64,000 nucleotides of DNA from Diadema setosum (Eukaryota > Echinodermata > Echinoidea > Diadematoida > Diadematidae): positions 22,649,011 to 22,713,010 of the forward strand of contig CM067075.1 in assembly GCA_033980235.1 (NCBI GenBank), in the 5' to 3' direction. This document shows positions 42,610 through 55,157 of the stretch, piece by piece (the first letter of the stretch is position 1; every line of letters starts with the position of its first letter). The notes below the pieces were generated by a model. It was not told the origin of the DNA, searched no databases, and worked only from the letters and a program-made list of their open reading frames with translations. A program made the position numbers and the translations under genes.

Positions 42610-44020
42610 GGCGGTGTCACACCTGTCCGGGCAAGCTACGCGGGCTTGTGGCGAGAAGGTAGTTTAAAGCACGTAGAAGATTTTCCGCGGGCGGACAAGC
42701 ATGTTTGCAATTTTCGCACTTGTTTCTTACTTACTAGACGCGTGCTACTTAGCTTCTACTTGCGTGCGTTCCGTGTGACTCGCGTGAAAGCTTTGAAACC
42801 GATCCATTTTCTGTTACGAGCGACTTACGGGGATTGCGAAGTACCTGCTTTGAAGTTGCCTGTGAGGTGCTACCGGTAAGGGTTTCCTACTTGCGTTCTG
42901 CGCGTACCTCTACGGGCAACTCCCGTGACTCTTCCGGAACAAGTTTTGAGCATGCTTAAGGCCTTGTCATACCGTATCTGGGGAAGTTTTGCGGCTTGAC
43001 TTGCGGGGAAACAAATTTGCTACCCGGAGCTCTCCGCAGTTGGCCCGAACTTGACAGTACCTAGCACTTATCTCGTCCTTAGTTGCCCGAAGGTGCGCAC
43101 GCTAGTTCAATTTTCCCGCAGCAAAGTTTTGAGCATGACCAAAACTATTTCGGGATGAGTCGCGAGTATTGCCCGAAGAGTTCCACGCAGAACACCCGTA
43201 GGAGTGCCGTAGCCGCCGCAATTCAGAGGCATTTGACCCACTTGAAGTAGGTAAGTTTCCCGCTGATCTATGCTTATGTGAAGGGAGTGCGTGCCATTTG
43301 TGGGCTCATTCTCTTCTTTGTCCTCTGTCTTCTGTGGCGTCGAGGACTACCTGGTCCCTTTCGGACAGGACTTCATACGCCGAATGGACTTCAGCAGCAA
43401 TTTGATGCATTTGCTGTGAATCTTCCGGGCTTTGTGGCTGTCCATCCACTGGACGTTCTCTGCCCTTGTGCACTTTCCGTCTACGGGGCATCTTCACTTC
43501 TTGAAAGCTAGTTGACAAATGAATGTTTGCCCATCCACTCGAACCAGCCTATTGTTCAGGCTAGCACTCACCTCGCAGGCGACTAGTACGCAGATAACAC
43601 GCAGTTGTGGCGCAGGTACTTCGCAGAGCCCGTATGTCGCCCGTAACTGACATAAAAGAAGCTATCACGAAGCTATCACGTGACACCCACGCGCCTAACA
43701 TGCAGTTCAACGGAATACACGCAAGAAGGACTTAGGTATCACGCGTTTATCATGTAATACCCACGCCAAACTCGCCCTAAACCTTGTCCGGCCGCAGAAA
43801 TTATTCTGCGTGCTGAAAAATCCCCATACGCAATAAGCCCGCTTAGCTGGTGTGACAGGGCCTTTTTTTGGCAGCGGGTAAATAGAGCCAGCGTGCGCAC
43901 CTCCGGGTAACTACTTTTGAGATACATGCTAGGTACTGTCATGTGCGGGTCATCTGCGGGGACCTCCGGATAGCAAAAATGTTCTTCGGAAGTCGCACGC
44001 AAGGCTGGTGTGACACGGCC
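42610..44020. mobile_element. 1.4 kb inverted-repeat element with TTAA duplication
   Basis: Ends GGCGGTGTCACACC and GGTGTGACACGGCC form a 14-base inverted repeat with one mismatch. TTAA lies at 42606-42609 and 44021-44024. GTGTCACACC-type ends are common among TTAA (Kolobok-like) and Harbinger-like MITEs; the TTAA favours the first. A second pair of similar ends inside, TTAAGGCCTTGTCATACC near 42959 and GGTGTGACAGGGCC near 43849, suggests one copy nested in another. Subterminal G/C-rich direct repeats (GCGGGCTTG, ACTTGCG) are frequent. No transposase. Confidence 0.75.
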
Positions 44021-44024
44021 TTAA

Positions 44025-45335
44025 CTTTGATTTACTTTGCGTACACTTGGTTTACGCAAATATGTGGATTTTGTAGATTCAATTTTTTTTTGCCTTATCT
44101 TAAAGATGAGATACAATGTCTATCGATTTTGTTCATGTATAGTGTGTGCAACAGTCATTCTTGCGTCTGTAAGCCAGCTAACGTCCAGTGTCACATGCAT
44201 TTTAAGAAGATTAATACAGTAGTCCCCTGACTATACTATAGGACCACAATGACTTGATTTTTTTTTTTCAGTGGAGTAAAGGCTACACTGATTAAATTGC
44301 GTAATTGGGCAAGTAGACTGCAACAATTTAGTTGTGTGCTTGCCTGACATGAAATTTTATTTGCCCTAGGCAAGCAGACAAGTGCTAAGTAACTGCAAGA
44401 TGGTACCATCTGTGTGAATTATGCGATGTAGAAATGTGTGTAATGTCAGTGATATATATGTGGGATGCATTTACATAAATTTGTATAGATTGTGTGTGTG
44501 TTTGTGTTTGTGAATGTGTCTTTGTGTATGTAAGTTGGTGTGTCTCAGCATGCTCTACATGTTTATGTTCATATTTGTGTGGCATGAGATTGTTATTGTG
44601 ATATGAGAAGTGATCGGGTTGTATAAGGTAGCATCAATTGATCACTTAAAATTTGTTCATCTGTCTCAAGTATCTAGTACGCAAACAGACAGACGTACGG
44701 AACCGAAAACGTGATCCACCGTAGTAGGTTTCACCTACTGGTTGGGGTACAGGTACTGAGTAATTAGACATACAATGTAATTTACCAGCAGCTAGCTCAA
44801 TCCTGCCATTCCCCTAAAATCGAGGCAAAGAACTTTCGTTTCATTCATATACTAGTAGGTGGTTACGTGTGTGCCAAGTACATGTACCTGGTACCCAGTC
44901 CAAAGTTCACGGGATGTGCAGTACGTAACATATCGCGCGAACCACTATACGCAGGGTATTAAAATGGGAAAAAAATAACAACGGAGCAAAATTTTAAGAT
45001 AGACCTACTTAAATAGCAAGGTAATGAATACTCTAGTCAATCAATACACTTTTGTTATCAATAAAGCCATGTTTAATAGAATATTGAGCTGTATACTATT
45101 AATTATTTAGTACATTTGAATAGAGATTCCCCCATCATTTGATAAACAAAAAAACACCGCGCTTAAAACTATTACGATTGGCCACGATCGTCTCTAGCTG
45201 CTGAATATGTAAGATCCTTATGCATATGCGAACATATAATGAGCTCCGCAAGTTAGCAAAGGCCTCGCCGCTGACCAGCGATCACTGCTGTCACGCACAC
45301 TGCGTTAGTCTATTTTCAGACACTGCTGAGAGGCA
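44025..45335. other. Stretch without a supported gene
   Basis: A TG-rich microsatellite at about 44490-44540 and AT-rich sequence. No domain-bearing frame on either strand. Confidence 0.6.
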
Positions 45336-45339
45336 AACA

Positions 45340-46495
45340 GCGCGCGAGGCCTTGTACTTCATAGAGTCTTGTGACACTTTCAAGTATTCCCTAGCTACCT
45401 CGCAAGCCTTTGAAAGCCTTTCACGAAACTTTTACACATAGTCAAGAAGGTGGACCTCATCATCCTCAGTCATGAATTTCTCTTTGATGAGCTTCAGTGG
45501 GCCCCTAACTTCATGACCAGAACACAACTCAAATGGGCTGAAACCCGTTGACTCATTTGAGGAGTCCCTCGTTGCAGCAGGAAAGGGATGCCCTTATCCC
45601 AATCATCGGGATACTCCTCACAAAATGCCCTAATCATTGTCTTTAGGGTCTGGTGGTAGCGCTCCAATGCACCTTGGGATTGGGGATGATAAGCTGATGA
45701 CTTCAGCTGCCTCACACCCAAGCGATACATCAACTCTTAAAATATGCCTGACATGAAATTTGACCCTTGGTCAGACTGCACTTCCTTGGACAACCCATAC
45801 CTAGTGAAAAACTGCACTGGAGCATCTACTATAGTCTTAGCAGTGATATTTCGCAATGGGATAGCCTCTGGAAACCGAGTAGACATATCCATGATTGTCA
45901 AGAGGTACTTATGACCCGACCTAGTCCTAGGCAAAGGACCAACACAGTCAACTAGAACCCGACTAAATGGTTCTTCAAACGCAGGTATCGGAATCAATGG
46001 AGCCGGCTTGACTGAATGCTGTGGTTTACCAGCCACCTGACATGTGTGACAAGTCTTGCAAAACTCAGCCACATCCACATTCAACCCTGGCCAATAGAAA
46101 TGCCTCATGATTCGATCCTTTGTCTTTCTGACGCCTAAATGGCCGCCAACAGGTAGCTCGTGAGCAATCCTCGAGATCTCACCGCGGTAACTTGGAGGGA
46201 CAACAACTTCACGGACCACCGTCCAATTTTCATCAGCTGGCCTATGGGGAGGTCTCCACTTCCTCATCAAAATGCCATCTTTGACATAATAGCACTCAGG
46301 GACCTTTTCAGTCTCAGCCTCAAAACACGCCGTCTGAGACAAGCCTTTCAACTCAGAGTCTGCCTGCTGTGCTTCAACCAAGGAAGACTTGCTAAATAGC
46401 CCATCACTGTTATCCTCGGAGCCTGATAAAGCAACCCCATAATATAAATCCTTGAAAAAGGCTTCTGCCAACCAAACACCGGAATTCTCCTCCAC
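45340..46495 (-). pseudogene. Integrase relic of the second Gypsy element
   Basis: A 252-codon open stretch (45737-46495) shows the H2C2 domain (GGHLGVRKT, CKTCHTCQ) and core Asp residues in LVDCVGPLPRT and SDQGSNF. After an in-frame TAA at 45737-45739 the same frame continues with AYHPQSQGALERYHQTLK, holding the catalytic Glu. Then there is a frameshift and a tail resembling YVKFRERLSKACEVARE near 45430-45340. All catalytic residues are traceable but the gene is broken. Confidence 0.82.
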
Positions 46496-46707
46496 ATCAA
46501 GAGAATCCGCATCATCTTGAACAGCTCTACGAACTTGAGACCTGAAACAACTGGAGACGCAACCACCTTGTCCCCAGCCAAGTTACCCCCAACAGGAAGT
46601 TAATTCCTGCCATGGGCAACTCAGGAACAGCTCCAACAGTAACAGGACCAGAAACTAGGTCACACTTCAAATCCACTCTATACAGTGGAACTGACATATA
46701 ACTGCCA

Positions 46708-48257
46708 TCAACAGAGCTGAATCAAGACTTTTGCATTCACTGCACTATCTGGTGGAAAAGTCATACCACCATCCACCGTCAACGACTGAGAGGCCCCCGT
46801 ATCCCGCAGGATGACCACTGGCTTACCTGCCTCACCAGAAGTACATGGGATCACCTCACCATCAAACAAAAAGTTTACGATAGCTCTCATCCACCTGCTT
46901 AGTCCTATCTTTGAATTTGGGAGATCGACTTTCAATGGCCTGAATGGGACACTGTTTTCGGGAAGGACACTTTTTGACATTACAAATCTCATGTCCTTAT
47001 TTGTCTTGCTTTGCAACTTCCAACATTGTGACTTTACGTGCCCTGATACAATGAAAGCATTTGATGACATTTGCACTTGTACTGGAACCTTTGTCATATA
47101 GAGGCGTTGGTGCCGATGAAGTTTCAGAACTCGTGCCTTTTTCAGAACCAGCATTCTTTGGATTGCTCGACTGATTTTTGTCTCTCTTGTTTCCAGAGAA
47201 ATTCCTGAAAGGTGGTCTGTTCTCATGTCTGTGGGTCGGATCATACTTATCAGCCATCAAGGATGCTCTATGCAAATTTGTCACTTTGTGATCATCCAAA
47301 TGCGACCTCACACTGAAAGCAACACTCTTTTTGAATTCTCCCAAGAGAACAACCTCACGTACTGTAGGTTATCGAAATCCTGATCCACTTTCAGGGATCT
47401 GTACCACCTATCAAACAACATTTCTTTTTCACGAGCAAACTCAACATGTGTCTGGCCTGGTTTGCGGTACGAATTTCTGAACTTGTGTCTGTAAGCCTCT
47501 GGCACCAACTCATAAGCATTCAACACTGCCTTCTTGACTGTAGCATAGTCACTCACGTGATTGCTCTTTGGAAAGAGATGAGTACACATCGGCTGCTTTG
47601 CCAACAAACACACTTTGAGGGAGCTTGGGCCAAAATTCCTGTGGCCAGTTCAAACTGTCAGCCACCTTCTCAAATGACACAAAATATGCATCAACTCTGT
47701 TTTCTTCAAACTTTGGCACCAATCGAATGTTCTCGGCCAAATCGAATTCAGAGGGAGCCCTTTTATGATTTCCAACAGTCTGTGCATGAGTCAATTCCAT
47801 CTCACGCAATTTCACTTCTTGCTCCACTTCAAATTTCTTCTGTTCCATTTCTTTAAGTTTCTTCATTTCAATTTCTTTCTCCACTTCTCTAGCCCCTTTG
47901 CTCTCTTTCTAGTTCTCTTTGTTCTCTTTCCCTCTCTCTTTCCATTTTTAATCTCATCTTCTCTTTCTCCAGTTCTAATTCCCTTGCTCTTTCTCTCTCC
48001 TTCATTTACAATTTAGCAAGTTCAAGCCGTATTTGATTTGAAATTTGAGCTTGATCTGATGTGTCAATTTCTTCTTTGAGCTCCATGTGACCAGCTACTA
48101 AGTCAAGAATCTCTGCCTTTCTTACACCTTGTGGAACATCTACATTTAAATGCTGTGCAATAGCAGTCAACTCACATTTGCATGACCTTTGCAAATCTTT
48201 GAGGGACAAATCTGTCCTCTGAACAAATGCCTGAACATCCATTTTACTGATTGACAT
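46708..48257 (-). pseudogene. Gag-protease relic of the second Gypsy element
   Basis: Pieces in order from 48257 downward on the - strand: an N-terminal part with a SAP-like pattern (LKDLQRSCKCELTAIAQHL, then RKAEILDL); a Glu/Lys-rich coiled coil; a gag core with ENIRLVPKFEENRVDAYF, then AYELVPEAYRHKFRNSYRK and VEFAREKEMLFDRW; a zinc knuckle (HVKSQCWKLQ); and an aspartic protease motif VILRDTGASQSL near 46800. Stops and frameshifts separate these pieces (for example TAA at 48006). This is a dead copy. Confidence 0.75.
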
Positions 48258-48391
48258 TGTCACAGTGTATTACAAACAATACACAATTAATTCAACTAGT
48301 ACTTTGTGTGTATTGATAGTCTGAGTTCCCGAACGTTCCGAATTCTAAGTTTTGGCTTTAAATTCAGTTCTCAGACACAAGCCCCCAATTT

Positions 48392-49195
48392 TGTTACGAC
48401 GAAAATCACACTGAGAATGATCGCACAAAAGAAACAATCAAATGTTCAGGCGGTTTATTAACAGTGAATTTTTTGTGGGTACAGACTCGTAATCAGTTTT
48501 CACAACAGTACAATAGTGATCACTACAAACACTTATAAATCGGTAATGGAATCATTTACATGCATTACAGCCAAATCTTAAATCACAAGGTCCATGTAAT
48601 CTCCTGGAAAATGCCAAATCGGATGTTCGATGCACAGATGAATGATCCTTGATGCACCGATGAATGATTCCTCCGACGTAAATCCAGGCGCAGGTTACAA
48701 TAATCCACGGTATAGATCAGGGTAAAGATCCAGGGTATACGTCCAGGGCGAAACGTGCAGAATCCAAACGTGATGACGACCGCGTCCAGTCGGGGGCATC
48801 CCACGAGACCGACACCCACGAGTCATACAGCCCACGAGTTATACGGCTCAGGAGTCATACAGCCCATGAGTTCGACACTACGCACAAAAGGCTCATGAGA
48901 CCCACACTAAGCAAACATAGCCCACGAGACCGACAAGCAATAAAGGCTCATGAGACCGACACTAAGCAAAGAAAGCCCACGAGACCGACAGTAGGCAAAA
49001 AAGGCCCACGAGACCGACACTAAGTTAAAAGGCTCACGAGACCGACACTAAGCAAAGAAAGCCAAAGAGACCGACAGTAGGCAAAGAAGGCCCACGAGAC
49101 CGACAGGATAAACAGCGCTATCTACATGTCAATCACCTGTACAGGGTGTTCCATGAACGGAAAAATAACATACTGGCGGGTGTCATTTCGTAACA
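48392..49195 (-). repeat. 5' LTR of the second Gypsy element with a minisatellite
   Basis: It runs from TGTTACGAAATGAC to CGTCGTAACA on the - strand, about 804 bases. On the - strand it is followed by AAATTGGGGGCTTGTG; TGGGGGCT matches the first eight bases of a proline-tRNA primer site. Between about 48800 and 49115 the LTR contains some ten copies of a unit of about 30 bases with CCCACGAGACCGACA. Confidence 0.8.
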
Positions 49196-50075
49196 CTATC
49201 AATTGAAAGATGGTGACCATCTACATAATTATGAACGTCATCAAATATGTATTTCTACATACTTCTGGGGAGGGGGGGGGGCAAGTGTGTCAGGGAGCGA
49301 CATTGTTATCAAGTAGAAAAAATTGAATTGTATTCTTCATGCCCCCGCCCCCCCCCCCTCCAAAAAAAAAAAAAAATAGAAGAATTAGTATTCTTCATCC
49401 CCCCCCAAAAAAGACAAAAACACAAATTGATTTAAAAGAGGACAATAACGATGTATGGATTAATTTTAGAGCTTTGATAATGCCATCGTGCTATTTTTAA
49501 TAGGCTTTCCCAGTTTTTGGCTAGAAGATGGACAAGATATAAATTTTATCTCTTCTCTTTCCCGATTCACTAATTACTTATTCTATTTTAGATATTCTAC
49601 CCTCCTGCTTTGACGTTTTGAAGTAAGATCTATTTGTAATTTTCTCGTAACTATAGTGTAATTCTATTGATTAAAACGTTTTATATCGCAGGGATTCACC
49701 TCAATTTTGTGGCTTGTGTTATTCTCCTCCGAACAGTACATTTTATCGTGAAATACAATAGCTGTTTTCATGGATGCTTCTGGGTTTTTTTTTTCCGAAT
49801 CCCTAACGCTACCTAAATAGCCGATTACGTTATTTTTTATTTTCAATTGATACTAAATCAACACCCTCGCAGGTTTATTGTGGAAAGATCTGTGACACAC
49901 TTTTACTGTACTTTGTTCATTTTTTTTCACAAACACACACCCATGCAAACACAATTAAAGATCCTGATCATTTCGGGGGGGGGGGGGGGGCAACTGATGG
50001 GGTAACACCCTGCCGGAGATGGCAACTCTTCTTTTCCATCTCTCATATCTTCCTATGCTATTATCAGGACACCCT
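49196..50075. other. Stretch without a supported gene
   Basis: AT-rich with G-runs near 49268 and 49976 and C/A-runs near 49345-49410. A segment of about 40 bases (AGAATTAGTATTCTTCAT) is partly duplicated. Nothing coding. Confidence 0.6.
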
Positions 50076-50700
50076 ATACAATATCATGGTCTATAGGTGG
50101 CGCTGTTCATCCTGTCGGTCTCGTGGGCCTTCTTTGCTTAGTGTCCGTCTGGTGAACCTCTTGCGTAATGTCGGTCTCGTGAGCCTTGTATGCGTAGCGT
50201 CGGTCTCGTGGACCTTTTAAGTGTAGTGTCGGTCTCGTGGGCTTTGTTTGCTTACTGTCGGTCTCATTAGCCTTTTGTGCGTAGTGTCGGTCTCGTGAGC
50301 CGTATAACTCCTGGGCTTATTTTACTTGATGTCGAACTCGTGGGCTTTATTTACTCAGTGTCGAACTTGTGGGCTGTATAACTGGTGGGCTGTATGACTT
50401 GTGAGCTGTATGACTCGTGGGCTGTATGACTTGTGAGCTGTGTAACTTGTGGGCTGTATGACTCGTGGGTGTCGGTTTCGTGACGTGCACCCGTCCAGTC
50501 GATGCGTTGAATGATGATTCACTCAATAATGTCCAGCTAGAAATCCAGCCGTCACAGCTTTGCCATAGCAATGTCCATGGACATAAAAATGGAGTCTGCT
50601 TCCAGTGTAGGCAACTTAGTTCTCTGCAGGCAAAATGTCTCCAAGGCCTTATCTCCACAAATCTAGCAGGTCAGCAGGTAACACAGGAATGACTTTAACA
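50076..50700 (+). repeat. Inverted LTR-like block with the same minisatellite
   Basis: From GACACCCTATACA through GCGCTGTTCATCCTGTCGG this mirrors the outer part of the LTR at 49110-49160. About 11 units of GTCGGTCTCGTGGGC type follow at 50118-50470. Its downstream part (CCCGTCCAGTCGATGCG...) loosely mirrors 48600-48790. It is a diverged, partial copy in the opposite direction, probably a decayed solo LTR. Confidence 0.65.
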
Positions 50701-51177
50701 AGTCGCTTCAGAGCCAGAAGTGACGTAACTCTCAGAGCAGAGGTGTTTGGTACTCTGCCTATATACCTCAGAATTTCTGTTGCTTATATATGTCCATTCA
50801 CCCCTTTCTTGAATATTCTTTAATTTGCTCCAACCCTGGGCTACAAACTTGTCAAGACTGTTCCAGAAATCCTAGCTGACTCACTGCCTAACTATGTGCA
50901 TAGCAACCTACCAAAAATAACCACCAATCACATTGGGCTACAGGGACAGTGCATCACTCAGCCAAATATGTAAGCACTTCGTAGAATATTCTGGATTGGG
51001 TGAGATATCATTCTAGACTGAGTGAGCTATAATGTATTTCCTGTCACATGCATGTACTGTAGCTACACCAAATAGAATGTTCTCCACTAATCTGGTCTAC
51101 CTGTACACATACACCTTAAAACAACCATGCATACAGTACATCACACATGTACATAACTACTAGTGTGTACATTTGTG
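50701..51177. other. Stretch without a supported gene
   Basis: No domain-bearing frame and no clear repeat. Confidence 0.5.
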
Positions 51178-52236
51178 ACACAACGTCAAAGTTGGGACTT
51201 CGCATTTATCGCAAAGCACAGGTTTTTTGGAAAACGTTTTAAAAACTTTAATGGACGTTTCAAAACATTTTTATTATGTCCGCTACGTCTTCGTCCTTCA
51301 TAAACGTCCACAAAACGTTATATTAGGTCTGCTACGTCGACTTCGGTCTTTAATAAACGTTTAAAATACGTTTTTATTTGGTCCGCTACATGATCGTCAT
51401 TGGTTTCTTTATCATGAATATTCATGCCTATTCATGAGTATTCAAATAACAAAATATAATGTTTGAAAACTGGTTGAAATAGATAAAAGACATTGAAATC
51501 TAAAGATTTATGCTGGGTTCAATCTTTCTGTGTTAAAAATAAACTTACCTACGTTATTGTTCAATTATTCACGATTTCAAAATGTGTTACGAAGAGGTAT
51601 TTTCATATGTTAATAGGCCTCATTAAGGTGTGTGATCTAATTTAAGTAACCATGTCTTCTTGAATTACAACATTTTGCTGCTATATAAAAGAATGTGGTA
51701 CAGAATCATTACTTGGGAATAGGATGTATAGTTATAGGTATAGGTGGTAGGACATTAGGAACAGGATAGGATAGGATTATATAGGATTAGGATTAGGGTA
51801 CATAGATCCCAGATCTTGCCTATTTAATCTCATAACTCTACTTTTTTAAAATACCCAATAAAAAATAAACATTAGACATTTTTAAAAGGTTCTCTAAACG
51901 TTCTGGAACGGGTCATAATACTTTTTAGACGTTCTTAAAACTTTTTTTGAACGTTCTATGCGGTTTCCAAAGGTTTTCTGGACGTAAGCAGAACGTCCAC
52001 ACAACGTTTTGAATATTCTTAAAAGGTTTTATTGCATGGTCCTTGCAAATTCCGAAAGGTTTTTAATTGGTTCTTTAAACGTTTAAAAACGTTTTTATAA
52101 CGTCCATTTGAAACGTTTTAAATACGTCAAAAACCTTCCTCAAAAAGACGTTGTAAAAACGTTTTGACAAAACGTCCAAATAACGAACTTGGAACGTTAC
52201 AAGAACGTACAGAAAACGTCCAAATGTCAGCTGGGG
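51178..52236. repeat. AACGTT-rich degenerate repeat pair
   Basis: AAAACGTTTT, AACGTCC and related motifs recur every 20-50 bases at 51235-51400 and again at 51890-52225. A middle free of them includes a GGATAGGATTA run near 51765-51800. The two blocks look like the repetitive arms of one non-autonomous element, but I could not fix its ends or a target duplication. Confidence 0.5.
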
Positions 52237-52894
52237 TAACATGATATAACTCAATAATAATATTATGCTTGTCATAATTATAATTGTAATTATTGTGTTC
52301 ATTGGTACCATTAAAATTTGTTTCCTTCTTTTTTGTACACCATGGGACTCTAATCGTACGTCAGATATACTTCTTGTATTGTTGGATGGATAAAGGCCAC
52401 GCGCAAGTAAATCAAGTCTAAACACGTAAAAAAAGATAGCTTGATAAGATTCCGCAGGAAGATGCATTTAAACCTGTTCGGCCTGTGCGAGCGCTGTATG
52501 TATGGATGAACATTTTGACTTTCACCAGCTCAAGTGTCTGGTACGCATATCCTTGCAAAAACGTTTTATCATTTAGGTCCTACCCACAGTGAGCAAAGCT
52601 AATTGGGGAAATGCTGCGGAAATTACAGCAAATCACAAACAAACAAAAACCTAACACCAACAACAGTGCAAACAATACGAAAGCTAGCCTGGGTATCCAG
52701 ATCATTCGAAATAATGTCATTTTGATTAAGTTTGACTCAGAATACTCTGACTGAGAAACGTCATTTCCAAGCATAGGCCTACCCCGAGTCAAGACTCCTA
52801 TTTTGAATATTTTGCCATACGGTATAGAAGCACACTAAAACCCGTAAAAGGGACATTTGTATCATTGAATATTATACTTTTCCTTTTTTTCCAG
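52237..52894. other. Stretch without a supported gene
   Basis: AT-rich; ends in a T-rich tract that looks like a splice acceptor for the next feature. Confidence 0.5.
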
Positions 52895-53244
52895 AAGTGG
52901 AAGCAAACGACGCTTCATCGTCAGGGGCACCAGATGATGGCAGTGGAGAAGGTTCGCAGATGGCAGGTCCATCGAGGAAACGGCGAATTGTTTCACATTT
53001 ACGTTCGAGTCCGTCGACGTCACAGGAGACCCGCTCTTCTACCATGGTGGGACAACCGACAAGTGTATCCGGTAGCACATCATCAGCTACTACAGGAGAT
53101 AACTTGGATGGCCATGAAAGTGATGCGTCTTCTTTGACATCCTACTCGTTCATGAGCCCAAGGTACTTGAGAATAGCTCGCGCTGGTGAATCCTTCGACC
53201 CCGAGTCAGATAGCGAGACCTACCCTTTCAGTCAATGGGAGTAA
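52895..53244 (+). CDS. Possible terminal exon of a Ser/Glu-rich unknown protein
   Basis: CTTTTCCTTTTTTTCCAG ends at 52894. The following frame is open for 115 codons to TAA 53242-53244. The encoded part is low-complexity, rich in Ser, Thr, Asp and Glu, with a basic patch SRKRRIVSHL that could be a nuclear signal, and ends YPFSQWE. I recognise no family. Upstream exons were not identified; they would lie to the left on the + strand. It could also be a chance frame. Confidence 0.4.
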
Positions 53245-53479
53245 ACACCACGCCTTTCTTCTCCGATGGTTTCATCATCAATTCCAATTATGTTCTACGT
53301 GTAACACTGTTAACGGAATATGGAAAAGTATTCGAAATGTATCAAGATTAATCTGGACTACATAGGATTACAGATTTCGTGTGGAAGGATGATTTGTTTT
53401 ATCATAACACAAGAAAATGATGTGTCAATCCTTTAATGAATGCTTGCGCCATACCTGAATACGAGAAAGTTTGAGAATT

Positions 53480-54200
53480 TTTGCACTGTTCAAATGACAT
53501 GAATGATAACACTATATTTTGTACCTGTTGGGGAAGTTGTGGATGTCGTAAGTGGCCATGAAAGGAAAAAGAGTCCTGGGTTCGATGGTATAAATAATGA
53601 TTTTATAAAAGACGTCACTTCACTTGTATTCTACTACATGATTATAAGACAGCTGCATTTGGCACGATTGTACACGAAACGTTATCTCGTTTGCATGGTA
53701 GATATGGTATTTGTGGTGTGGCTCTTGAACTCATAACGTTATATAGAGAACAGGACACATAGAGTGGTTATAAATGACGGCTGTAAATCGGATGTTAATT
53801 TCTCCTCTGTTTGAGTTCTGCCAGGACAAATTTTTGGCCCAGTTGCCTTCAGACTCTATGTTACCCCACGGTGTGACATTATCTGTGCGCACGAGCTGAA
53901 TAGTATGATTTATGCTGATGACACACAAGTATTATGTTTTGGTAGAGAGGGGTAATCAGTCTGAAATCTTCGCTCTCAGTCCAAAATTCTGTTGTACACC
54001 CCGACAATATGAACACAGTTTTACGGTGCAAGATCTTTTCAACTGGCAGCAGCGGAGCTATGGAACAAATTACCCACGTTTCTCGAGCAAACCGACACAG
54101 TAGATGATTTTAAGCGTTTGTTGAAAACACATCTTTTTAACATGTCCATGAACAAGGCTTAACAATGTACAACTCTGTCACTCTTTTCTTGTTTTGTCTC

Positions 54201-54231
<31 letters not shown>

Positions 54232-54335
54232 ATGTCTATTTCCCAATTTCTATTTGTTCCTTCCTTCAATATGCATAGAGACATTAATCATCTTTTTGTG
54301 ATATGCGCTATACAAATACGGTTTATCATTATTAT
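53480..54335 (+). pseudogene. CR1/L2-type LINE reverse transcriptase and 3' end, decayed
   Basis: In order on the + strand are KKSPGFDGINNDFIKD (RT block A region), then FGPVAFRLYVTP and the catalytic YADDTQVLCFG near 53908. Next comes a C-terminal tail ELWNKLPTFLEQTDTV then DFKRLLKTHLFNM near 54055-54140. Frameshifts and deletions separate them. The 3' end ATGCGCTATACAAATACGG, with TTATCATTATTATT after it, is typical of L2/CR1-type LINEs. Dead fragment. Confidence 0.75.
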
Positions 54336-54375
54336 TCGTACCTCTCACTCAAATTTTTTAACTTTTCTTTCATTT

Positions 54376-54377
54376 TA

Positions 54378-54420
<43 letters not shown>

Positions 54421-54427
54421 TATATGA
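54376..54427. repeat. (TA)n microsatellite
   Basis: TA run of about 50 bases. Confidence 0.9.
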
Positions 54428-54984
54428 TGTTTTTGTAGTCATGTCTTTAGTTTTCAAAAATTTTCACTTTGGTTCTAGCGAGGTAAACACAACCTCTTAT
54501 AGAGTCTTGTGTATTTTAGATGACATTACTTCTACACTTGAAAATTACCTTCACACACTTGCTATGATTATTGGAATTATTCCTAAGTTGTTTTTTTTTA
54601 TACCTGTATACGATGAACCGTAATATTAATGGCGGAGGCGTTTTTACTATAGAGTAAGAGAGACTGCATTCCAATGGTTTAGAAGTAATCTTTATAACGA
54701 GCAATAGTTTCCGCAGCTCGACAAAATATTCTCAAACATGCTACCAATCACATGTGGAGCACCTTAAGGCTCCCTGTATTTGTTTGTTTTTTGATTCTGT
54801 ATAGATATGACTTTCAAAATCCTCTGACGTTTTTTTTTTTTTTTGGCTATTTGCAGATTTTTTTTTTTTCTGCAAAAGCTCTTATAAAATGTTGAATAGA
54901 GAGCTTTGAGTATTTCCATCTCTTTATTGGTACTTGGTTTCTATTTCAAAGTGTGCATTGTGTTTTCCAAATTCATATAATTAT
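54428..54984. other. Stretch without a supported gene
   Basis: AT-rich with T-runs at 54830-54870. Short frames only. Confidence 0.55.
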
Positions 54985-54997
54985 TCTCTCTCTCTCT

Positions 54998-55041
<44 letters not shown>

Positions 55042-55062
55042 CTATGTATATATATATAGTTG
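54985..55062. repeat. (TC)n then (TA)n microsatellite
   Basis: CT run at about 54986-55000 followed by TA to about 55036 and again near 55050. Confidence 0.9.
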
Positions 55063-55157
55063 TATAAATATCTAATACATATAATTATTCCATTATATTA
55101 TGTGGTGATTGGTAATTTTCTATCAGATTTCTCAAATACATGATTTGATAAATTCTA

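Larger units (their letters stand above)
45340..49195 (-). mobile_element. Second Gypsy-type element, internally deleted and truncated
   Basis: A 5' LTR (48392-49195), gag, zinc knuckle, protease and integrase remains are read on the - strand. Reverse transcriptase and RNase H are missing between the protease (about 46760) and the integrase zinc domain (about 46300). The integrase C-terminal region fades out near 45340 and no 3' LTR is seen. It is unrelated in sequence to the element at 28445. Confidence 0.82.

Noticed and set aside
43278..43511. 77-codon frame inside the TTAA element
   Set aside because: No domain, overlapped by an antisense frame of similar length, and inside a non-autonomous inverted-repeat element.
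51760..51810. Telomere-like GGATTAGG repeats
   Set aside because: Only a few irregular units mixed with GGATAGG; not a telomeric TTAGGG array.
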